Of a stretch of 55,120 nt of DNA, positions 49,665 to 55,120 are shown one piece after another. Under the pieces are notes generated by a model. The model did not search any database. It was given only the letters and a program-made list of their open reading frames with translations, and was not told where the DNA came from. Each line of letters starts with the position of its first letter. The first letter of the stretch is position 1. This DNA is from a virus. The stretch lies in the IMG/VR virus record IMGVR_UViG_3300037560_000072, positions 1 to 55,120 of that record, one strand, 5' to 3'. The translations under genes and the position numbers were made by a program.

Positions 49665-50524
49665 CTTGACACCGTCCGACCTACTAGAAATATAAGACGA
49701 TCCCATCTCCGCTTGGGAGTCCGCCCACCAGGAACCAAGTAAATGGATTGAATGTCCTCAGATGCTTGTGAAGCAGACCACAAGACCTTTTCTTGTGTAC
49801 CATCGAAGTTAGCAACCCGTAAGTCTATACTAGTGGCACCAACCCAGCGATTGAAGTACATCTTCTGCTTTTTGATGTCCAGAGTAATATAAACGAAGCC
49901 ATCAGTTGCACTGGTAATTAGTACTTCTGCGTTACCACCATCGAGATCAGCTCGTCTTACACTGGAAGTACCAGGCCAGTCAACCCAATACATCTTCTCC
50001 CTATCTGTGTCGATTTCAATACCGAATCCAGAAGGGGCGGACGCAACAACATCCGCGGTACCGGCACCCTCCATGGTAGCCTTGGAAATTTTGTCCGGAT
50101 TGGGTTTTTTATCAGTCCAGTACATTTCCCTATTAACTAAATCAAGACCCAGTCCACTGGCTCTAATACCAGTTACTAGGTCTTCACGCCCTGATCCATC
50201 CAAGTTAGCTCTTCCAATACGCTCATCGGCCGCTGAGGAGGAAGCATAGTACAGTTTGCCGTTTGGGACATCTAGTACAATGTCTCGGCATCCTGTTTCG
50301 CTAGTAATGAGTTGTTCTACTCCGGTGCCGTCTAGATTGCAGCGAGAAATGGCATCTACTGCTCCCCACTCACTGTAGTAGATTTTTCCTTCCCCCTTAT
50401 CTACAGTTATGGCTTCTGGAGTGTCCAGACCATCTAGAACTGTAACTTTCTTCTTACCATTGGTCATGCACCTGCGTATGGCACCCATGACCGTATCGGT
50501 CCAGTATATCTGTGCTACACCCAT
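49661..50524 (-). CDS. YWTD-repeat beta-propeller protein
   Basis: 287 residues with six repeats about 43 residues apart, each with a YWTD-like strand: IYWTD (6), IYYSEWG (48), LYYASS (91), MYWTDKK (134), MYWVDW (178), MYFNRW (222), and LDGxG turns between. This is the LDL-receptor class B (YWTD) six-bladed propeller. No signal peptide, so it is probably a virion protein used for binding to the cell or a partner. YWTD propellers are uncommon in phages. Confidence 0.82.
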   Translation of the reverse strand: MGVAQIYWTDTVMGAIRRCMTNGKKKVTVLDGLDTPEAITVDKGEGKIYYSEWGAVDAISRCNLDGTGVEQLITSETGCRDIVLDVPNGKLYYASSSAADERIGRANLDGSGREDLVTGIRASGLGLDLVNREMYWTDKKPNPDKISKATMEGAGTADVVASAPSGFGIEIDTDREKMYWVDWPGTSSVRRADLDGGNAEVLITSATDGFVYITLDIKKQKMYFNRWVGATSIDLRVANFDGTQEKVLWSASQASEDIQSIYLVPGGRTPKRRWDRLIFLVGRTVSR

Positions 50525-50536
50525 AGCACACTCCTC

Positions 50537-50902
50537 CTATTCCCAGCCGACTACAGCAACTTTATCCAGATCGTCAGCACCATCAAGGGTTACGAAAGAT
50601 ACACTCAGGACAGACAAGCCGCTTCCGATACTAACGTCAATGGTCTCTCCATCAGCAAGAGTAAAGTGTCCCGGACCATCATCATCTGCATCATTGTCAA
50701 AGTCATTAGAAACCGTACCATTGGTTTCCGCATTGACTTTAACCCTAATGTCATTACCATTACCAGTACCATTCATTACAATACACGGACGTACCGGCGT
50801 ACCGAAGATAATGATTCTTGGATCGGTAAGACTATTGTCTGTACCATCAGCAGCCTGAGTTCCTTGAACTGGAAGTCCAGCCTTTACAGTGCCTCTACCC
50901 AT
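50537..50902 (-). CDS. Small beta-rich, probably virion protein
   Basis: 121 residues, Asp/Gly/Asn-rich with alternating hydrophobics, typical of head-decoration or minor surface proteins. No family recognised. Same operon as the propeller and jelly-roll genes. Confidence 0.58.
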   Translation of the reverse strand: MGRGTVKAGLPVQGTQAADGTDNSLTDPRIIIFGTPVRPCIVMNGTGNGNDIRVKVNAETNGTVSNDFDNDADDDGPGHFTLADGETIDVSIGSGLSVLSVSFVTLDGADDLDKVAVVGWE

Positions 50903-50912
50903 GAGTCTCCTC

Positions 50913-51599
50913 CTACTTTAGGATTCGGGAAATCTTCTGTCCGTACACCGTCAGCGTGGCCGCGTCCGCAGCCCCATCCGCCTCGACACCAATGTAAGGC
51001 TTGAGGTTGACCGTATTACCCCTAAAGCTGCGAGAGAATACCTCACGTCCGTTTATGAACATGTGGCACACCTCGTCCTTATCAAACTTTACCTTTACAG
51101 TGTAAATCTCACCAGCAATGAGGATGTTGTCTGATACATGAGAGAGGTCGGTATCGTTTACGGAGACTTGTGCTACAATCGCTGCTGACGAAACATCGTC
51201 CTCATACCGAAAGTAGGTCTGGTCAGCATCAGTGGCTACCACGTCTGTATCAGTCAACTTGAGACCGAACCAGTAAATTGAGGAATCAATATCTCCAGCC
51301 TTGAAAGTGCATTCCCATTCAGTTTCGTCGTCTGTACCCCAAGTAACAGTCTCCCAAGGAGCAAATGTACCTCCTAATTGAGGTACAATGAAAATGCCCT
51401 CCCCATCAGTAGCATCCGTACTGTAAAGAGCCCCGCCATCAGTGGCAAATGCCACAGTGAGGGTAGAAGTACCTAGACCCTCAAAGAGTGGATCTACTGC
51501 AAAAGCATATCCAGCAGCATTCGCCGCAGTCAGGCCCTTCTCACCAGCAATCCACTCCATGGTAAGACGTCTTGCCTTGTAGTCAATTGACATACTCAT
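50913..51599 (-). CDS. Lectin-like jelly-roll virion protein, copy A
   Basis: 228 residues, related to 51610-52296 along its full length (shared: MEW-AGE start, TEWEC, GLKLT-T, TDADQ-YFR, NTV-LKPYIG, TVYGQKISR end). Beta-rich with the look of a concanavalin-like jelly roll. Probably a surface or decoration protein. Tandem duplication with its neighbour. Confidence 0.68.
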   Translation of the reverse strand: MSMSIDYKARRLTMEWIAGEKGLTAANAAGYAFAVDPLFEGLGTSTLTVAFATDGGALYSTDATDGEGIFIVPQLGGTFAPWETVTWGTDDETEWECTFKAGDIDSSIYWFGLKLTDTDVVATDADQTYFRYEDDVSSAAIVAQVSVNDTDLSHVSDNILIAGEIYTVKVKFDKDEVCHMFINGREVFSRSFRGNTVNLKPYIGVEADGAADAATLTVYGQKISRILK

Positions 51600-51609
51600 T
51601 AGTTGTTCC

Positions 51610-52296
51610 TTACGCGATCAGCCGGGAAATCTTTTGACCATACACCGTCATAGTGCTTTCGGACCCACCAGCTCCATCAATGATTCCAATGTAGGGTTTC
51701 AAATCTACCGTGTTACCCACAAAGCTAACCTGACTAACCAGCTTACCATTCACAAACATGTTACATAGCTCGGCCGCGTCGAAGACTACTTTCAGGTGCA
51801 TGATCTGACCGACCGCAGCCAGAACACCAGTATCGACAGTGGTCAGAGAGGTATTAACCTCCACAAGGGACTGCCACTTGCCAGAGTTGATTCCATTCTC
51901 AAACCTAAAATACGCCTGATCGGCATCGGTACCAGAAACATTAGTATTAGTCAGTTTGAGGCCGCAGTACCCAATATCATCAGCAATAGTACCAACCTTC
52001 AACAGGCATTCCCATTCGGTCTCGTTGTCAGTCCCGAATGTTACATCATCCCAAATACCATGTTCGGCATCAAGGTGCGGAAGAATAATAACACCATCCG
52101 AGGCAGCACCATCCGTCGTCAGCAACACGCCGCCGTCAGCCGCGAATGTTACATCATCTGCCGTAGCATTTGTCCCTAGAATCTCGAACCAGGGGTCAGC
52201 CGCGAAGTTCTCGGTCGCAGCATTAAGAGCAGGAGTACCATGTTCACCCGCAACCCACTCCATAACCAGCCTATTACCTTGCAGTGAAAAACCCAT
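51610..52296 (-). CDS. Lectin-like jelly-roll virion protein, copy B
   Basis: 228 residues, paralogue of 50913-51599 of identical length; many substitutions, so the duplication is old or the copies have specialised. Same features (TEWEC, GLKLTNT, TVYGQKISRL). May form hetero-oligomers or bind different glycans. Confidence 0.68.
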   Translation of the reverse strand: MGFSLQGNRLVMEWVAGEHGTPALNAATENFAADPWFEILGTNATADDVTFAADGGVLLTTDGAASDGVIILPHLDAEHGIWDDVTFGTDNETEWECLLKVGTIADDIGYCGLKLTNTNVSGTDADQAYFRFENGINSGKWQSLVEVNTSLTTVDTGVLAAVGQIMHLKVVFDAAELCNMFVNGKLVSQVSFVGNTVDLKPYIGIIDGAGGSESTMTVYGQKISRLIA

Positions 52297-52306
52297 CTTT
52301 GTCTCC

Positions 52307-52831
52307 CTACATTACCCGCAAAAGGGTAAGTTCCACGAATAGCTTCATTGTATTCGTATCGTTCGTTAGAGGAACCCGTGAAACCACCTTCACAGACAGG
52401 CTCCCATTAGCAGAAACCTCTTCGCCACCAGTCGTATTAAGAGGTACATTCCGCACCTCATTCATCGTCATGCCCTTCAACTGGGCAGCACACACAACCG
52501 AAGACCCGCTCAGCACGCTTAAACTCAGTCTACCGTTCGGACTCCGTACAACACCGTTCGCGTCGTCCATCAAAGTTGCTTCGCACTTCAGTACTCGAAA
52601 CTTCCACGGAGCATCTGAACTAAACAGCGATACAGTTTGACTGTCATCGGCCGTAGCCGTAAAATAAGCCACCATCTTGACGGACTGACCAAACGCCGTA
52701 TTTCCATCTGCATTCGTTAGTCCGCCGGGAGAGTGTAGCATACTCTCGGGGTCCTGGGTTACAACGCCCAGTACCCCATCAGCAGTCAGGTTGACCTTAA
52801 CACCAGTTCTACCAACTTCGTTCAATGACAT
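52307..52831 (-). CDS. Beta-rich virion protein, paralogue of 53373-53969
   Basis: 174 residues. Shares with 53373-53969 the start pattern (ESG/EVGxTGxxV), a QPP/QDPESM segment, a SDAPWKFRVL-type strand and a late VVxxV pattern, so the two are related. Probably a minor virion protein or head fibre. Unknown fold. Confidence 0.62.
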   Translation of the reverse strand: MSLNEVGRTGVKVNLTADGVLGVVTQDPESMLHSPGGLTNADGNTAFGQSVKMVAYFTATADDSQTVSLFSSDAPWKFRVLKCEATLMDDANGVVRSPNGRLSLSVLSGSSVVCAAQLKGMTMNEVRNVPLNTTGGEEVSANGSLSVKVVSRVPLTNDTNTMKLFVELTLLRVM

Positions 52832-53373
52832 TACAGGTTCTCCGTAATGGTTCTCGGCACGACTACATACTCAACCATGACCAGCATTTTTCCAGCTCCG
52901 TCCCCGGCCACAGCAGTCTCACTTCCAGCAGTAGTGAGGGCCACCTCAACACCATAGCCTGCCGGTACAGAGTAAGTAGTCCTATCGTCAGCGGCTGCTC
53001 TGTTATCCCAGTTAGTCGTAAGTGACCCACCAGCCTGCCACACCCCAATAGCCGCATTGTCCGTAGACGTAATCGTATCCAAAGACGCGGGAGTAGCACC
53101 TTTCGTTCTCACCGTAATCACAGCATCAGTATTGGCGGCTAAGATAGCTTCAGTATTGATCGCTCCTAGACTCAGAATGACAATACCAGTTCCCACAGCC
53201 TCGTCTTCGTGAATCAACGTGTGGTACCTGTCCAAGACCTGAGTGTCATTTTCATCCAGGTCAATTTCAAGCATTGCCATCTTGACCGGTACTGACATTC
53301 CCCTATTAGGAACCGCCTCTGAGTTCGACCTAGCCTTCAACGAAGAATGAATAGTAAAGTCAGTCCCTGCCAT
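52831..53373 (-). CDS. Beta-rich virion protein
   Basis: 180 residues from ATG 53373, preferred over an upstream ATG as it has SD GAGGG and overlaps the upstream stop (TAATG). Alternating Thr/Ala/Val strands (TDAVITVRTKGATPASLDTI). Likely a virion surface protein; no family assigned. Confidence 0.6.
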   Translation of the reverse strand: MAGTDFTIHSSLKARSNSEAVPNRGMSVPVKMAMLEIDLDENDTQVLDRYHTLIHEDEAVGTGIVILSLGAINTEAILAANTDAVITVRTKGATPASLDTITSTDNAAIGVWQAGGSLTTNWDNRAAADDRTTYSVPAGYGVEVALTTAGSETAVAGDGAGKMLVMVEYVVVPRTITENL

Positions 53374-53969
53374 TAGTTTACCCTCATGCAAAGCATCTTG
53401 ACGGATACCTCTTCGCTCTCTGTAGCCGCTCCACCATCATTCTTGACCTGTACCACGACCTCCTGACCTGCCGTCACGATAGCATAAGCCTCGATCAGCT
53501 GGCTGGTATCCTCTACACGTCCCAGCTTAATCAGATCGGAAGTATCCTGATCCAGAGTCACCTCATCCGTCATAGCATTGGCCGTATCCAAGGCCCCATC
53601 AGAGTCAAGAGTATAGTGGAAAATTTGCAGTGTGTGTGTCTCAACCTGGTCGCTCAGGAGGTGAGCCCAAGTATCCAGCACCCTAAACTTCCACGGAGAC
53701 CCACTCGTACCAAACACGCGGGCATTGACCGTTCGATCCGTGCCCCCATCATCACCTGCACTGATTCCCATGTGTATAATAAAGGGGATCCCAAATTCCA
53801 CGTTGCTGTCTTCGGTATCGACCGCCCCAACCGCCGTCGGAATAACCGTCAAGGTCGTTCCGTCTCGCTCCTGGGTCATTGAGTCGGGAGGTTGCATCAA
53901 CAGGCCCGTCTGACGCTCACACGTCTCTCGGACGTTCGTTCCAGTCAATCCACTCTCTTCTAACGCCAT
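53373..53969 (-). CDS. First gene of minus arm, beta-rich virion protein
   Basis: 198 residues. Contains SPWKFRVLDTW as in its paralogue at 52307-52831, then beta strands to the end (EEVSVKMLCMRVN). SD AGAGGAAAAC. It lies directly after the terminator-like attenuator at 53987-54032, so its expression depends on read-through. Confidence 0.62.
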   Translation of the reverse strand: MALEESGLTGTNVRETCERQTGLLMQPPDSMTQERDGTTLTVIPTAVGAVDTEDSNVEFGIPFIIHMGISAGDDGGTDRTVNARVFGTSGSPWKFRVLDTWAHLLSDQVETHTLQIFHYTLDSDGALDTANAMTDEVTLDQDTSDLIKLGRVEDTSQLIEAYAIVTAGQEVVVQVKNDGGAATESEEVSVKMLCMRVN

Positions 53970-53986
53970 CTCGTTTTCCTCTTATC

Positions 53987-54032
53987 AAAAAATGTGGGGG
54001 AGGTCGGAAATCAATCCCGTCGCCTCCCCCAC
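53987..54032 (-). terminator. Attenuator: terminator between promoter and first gene
   Basis: Minus strand: perfect 10-bp stem GTGGGGGAGG / CCTCCCCCAC (54023-54032 with 53994-54003), 19-nt loop, then ATTTTTT (53987-53993). It lies about 12 bases after the predicted start of the promoter at 54052-54080 and before the first structural gene. No minus-strand gene lies upstream that it could terminate, so it must act on this promoter. Confidence 0.88.
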
Positions 54033-54051
54033 TCTCCCGGTTTCTATCCTT

Positions 54052-54080
54052 ATCATAGGCACCGTGACGACCCAAGTCAA
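54052..54080 (-). promoter_or_regulatory. Main minus-arm promoter
   Basis: Minus strand: TTGACT (54080-54075), 17-bp spacer, TATGAT (54057-54052), GCC before the -10. Start near 54045. An exact dispersed element (54032-54042) lies in the first transcribed bases, followed at once by the attenuator stem. Confidence 0.82.
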
Positions 54081-54126
54081 GTTAAAAGTCCGATAAAACT
54101 ACATATTTTTATTTTTGATTTTCCAC

Positions 54127-54155
54127 TTGACTCGCCGCAAAACGCCGCCTATAAG
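54127..54155 (+). promoter_or_regulatory. Main plus-arm promoter
   Basis: TTGACT (54127-54132), 17-bp spacer, TATAAG (54150-54155), GCC before the -10. It drives the coiled-coil gene and the polymerase operon. Together with 54052-54080 it makes a divergent pair 46 bp apart. Confidence 0.8.
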
Positions 54156-54198
54156 AAGAGTGCCGCGACCGCCGATCGCCGCCCGGAAACGAACGAAA

Positions 54199-54573
54199 AT
54201 GCCCACGAAAGAAAACCCATATGAGTGTCAACCTCCACTTCCCCAGAAGGAAAAAACTCCACCTCCGACTTGGGACCTGGAAAAAAAGGACCTGCTCTAT
54301 CGCGTGAGCCAGTTGGAGAAGTCCCTAGAAATCTTGTACTTGAGTATGGGTGAAGGTAAGGAAACATCTATAGCTCAGTTAGAAGAAAAAGTCAGTACCT
54401 GTCTCAATTCCATTATTACTCTTTCACAGGGTAAAGAAACTCTTGCATTCCACATGCTCGAATTTCAAACCAAACTCAAAGAGACCATACGAGCTGTCGA
54501 GCGTCTGGCAACGGGCCACTCTATTGGTTGTCTGGGCCTGCCAACGGAGGAATCATGGGACCCGCCTGTGTAG
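54199..54573 (+). CDS. Coiled-coil protein upstream of polymerase
   Basis: 124 residues from ATG 54199; the frame is open further upstream but that lies within the promoter. Pro-rich N-terminus (about 1-30), then long helices with heptad pattern (LEKKDLLYRVSQLEKSLEIL). No family recognised. Its end overlaps the polymerase start by 19 nt, so it may be a polymerase accessory or just a leader gene. Confidence 0.62.
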   Translation: MPTKENPYECQPPLPQKEKTPPPTWDLEKKDLLYRVSQLEKSLEILYLSMGEGKETSIAQLEEKVSTCLNSIITLSQGKETLAFHMLEFQTKLKETIRAVERLATGHSIGCLGLPTEESWDPPV

Positions 54574-55120
54574 CCAACTGCACTGCCTGCCCGCTGCACC
54601 TACAGTGCAAGACCGCCTGCATACCAGCAACGTGGTTTAACCGGGAGAGTGGTACCTGGCCACAGCCTGGTTTTTGTACTCAGCACGATCGAGCCCTCTA
54701 CATCATTGGTGAGGCTCCCGGTTGGAACGAGGATCAGAAGGGCGAGTGCTGGATCGGTAAGGCTGGCAGCATCCTCAAGACTGCCTACATCGAATACTTC
54801 GAGTTTCAACACCGAGTAGATGTCTTCCTATCCAACGCCGTCCGCTGCCACCCGCCCGGCAACAAGAATCCTACCAGGACCCAGCTCAAGATGTGCCAGG
54901 GATTCTACCTGGCCGACATCGTTTACCTTCAACAGCTCTACGATCAGGTCATCATCCTATGCTGTGGAGCACCAGCAACTCAATCCGTGCTCGCCCTGTC
55001 CCTAAAGAAGTCATTCTCTCGCCAAGGTGACTTCACCGACTTCCGTGCGTTGACCGCCCCAACGCCGAAGTCCATCGTCCGCTTGGGGGAAGTGGTCGGA
55101 CCATACCTTAGTGACCCGAC
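54555..55120 (+). CDS. UDG-DNA polymerase I fusion, N-terminal part
   Basis: First part of a 908-residue protein that continues at base 1. ATG 54555 has an SD (GGAGG, 54546-54550) and overlaps the upstream gene by 19 nt. Residues 1-210 are a family-4-like uracil-DNA glycosylase: GEAPGWNED (52-60), a GKAG segment (68-71), SNAVRCHPPGN (93-103) and, beyond the join, YHP (203-205). Four cysteines (C9, C12, C98, C114) have the spacing of the 4Fe-4S ligands of this family. The enzyme would remove uracil from DNA or recognise it ahead of the polymerase. Start and family are clear; activity is inferred. Confidence 0.9.
   Translation, partial: MGPACVANCTACPLHLQCKTACIPATWFNRESGTWPQPGFCTQHDRALYIIGEAPGWNEDQKGECWIGKAGSILKTAYIEYFEFQHRVDVFLSNAVRCHPPGNKNPTRTQLKMCQGFYLADIVYLQQLYDQVIILCCGAPATQSVLALSLKKSFSRQGDFTDFRALTAPTPKSIVRLGEVVGPYLSDP
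54994..55120. repeat. Terminal direct repeat, right copy
   Basis: Exact copy of bases 1-127, lying inside the split polymerase gene. Together the copies show circularity of the assembly; true physical ends are not visible. Confidence 0.95.

Larger units (their letters stand above)
504..54649. repeat. Dispersed 11-bp element AACCGGGAGAG, 37 copies
   Basis: Left ends and strand of 26 exact copies: 504+, 2866-, 4790-, 6767+, 8235+, 8749-, 10268+, 15255-, 15872+, 18163-, 19170+, 23206+, 23256-, 26445+, 28970+, 31711+, 34431+, 35096-, 38965-, 41180-, 44811-, 48164+, 49048+, 49647-, 54032-, 54639+. Eleven more keep the core CCGGGAGAG: 2588+, 4926-, 15539+, 19789+, 32233-, 33049+, 34812-, 38652+, 44029+, 46712-, 52723+. 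Five have one core mismatch: 324-, 23830-, 26575-, 42438-, 48287-. An exact 11-mer is expected about 0.03 times by chance. T follows in about half. Copies sit in every reading frame, so selection is on DNA or RNA, not protein. Confidence 0.93.

Noticed and set aside
41220-54096. CCGATAA motif in several intergenic regions (about 41223, 41325, 43249, 43322, 49025, 54091)
   Set aside because: Total number is about what chance predicts for a 7-mer, and it also occurs in genes; kept only as a weak impression.
1-55120. CRISPR arrays, insertion sequences, integrase with attachment site
   Set aside because: No regularly spaced repeats, transposase DDE/HUH signatures or tyrosine/serine recombinase motifs were seen.

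Overview
The window is the genome of a tailed, podovirus-like bacteriophage. Its last 127 bases (54994-55120) repeat its first 127 exactly, so the molecule closes to about 54,993 bp as a circular or circularly permuted assembly. The gene at the origin (a fused uracil-DNA glycosylase and DNA polymerase) is split over the two ends. A bacterial host is indicated by strong Shine-Dalgarno sites, uniform sigma70-type promoters (TTGACT, 17-bp spacer, TATAAT-like) and a lipobox protein. The host taxon cannot be read from the sequence. Capsid, portal, terminase, adaptor, nozzle and ejection-type proteins, with no tape measure or sheath, point to a short-tailed phage.

Layout. The genome has two transcription arms diverging from 53970-54198. 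The plus arm (54127 through the origin to 9947) is the replication and recombination arm: coiled-coil protein, UDG-PolA fusion, DUF4406 protein, phosphoesterase, ERCC4 nuclease, DUF5664 nucleotide hydrolase, PD-(D/E)XK nuclease, Sak4-like ATPase with an SSB-like partner, a GroES-like protein and a winged-helix protein. The minus arm (53969 down to 9944) starts with beta-rich, probably virion-surface proteins and a YWTD beta-propeller. It continues with a ubiquitin-like/E1/JAB cassette (46187-48600), many tiny membrane and cysteine-rich proteins, a regulatory region with tRNA-like genes (40470-41420), small basic proteins, an SF3 helicase, terminase, portal, scaffold, capsid, adaptor, tail fibre, nozzle and finally internal virion (ejection) proteins. 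The arms converge at 9944-9947, where both last genes share one CTAG as stop codon.

Most notable features. (1) A phage-encoded ubiquitin-like conjugation cassette: beta-grasp protein, ThiF/E1-like enzyme and JAMM peptidase with a perfect metal-binding motif. (2) An 11-bp asymmetric element, AACCGGGAGAG, with 26 exact and 11 near copies on both strands around the whole genome, inside and between genes; it is reminiscent of dispersed phage operators but has no strand bias. (3) A terminator-like hairpin between the main minus-arm promoter and its first gene, with one copy of the element just 5' of it, which suggests attenuation and antitermination. (4) A set of near-identical promoters, two of which fire into tRNA-like sequences with abnormal anticodon arms. 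No integrase, recombination-directionality factor or endolysin was recognised.
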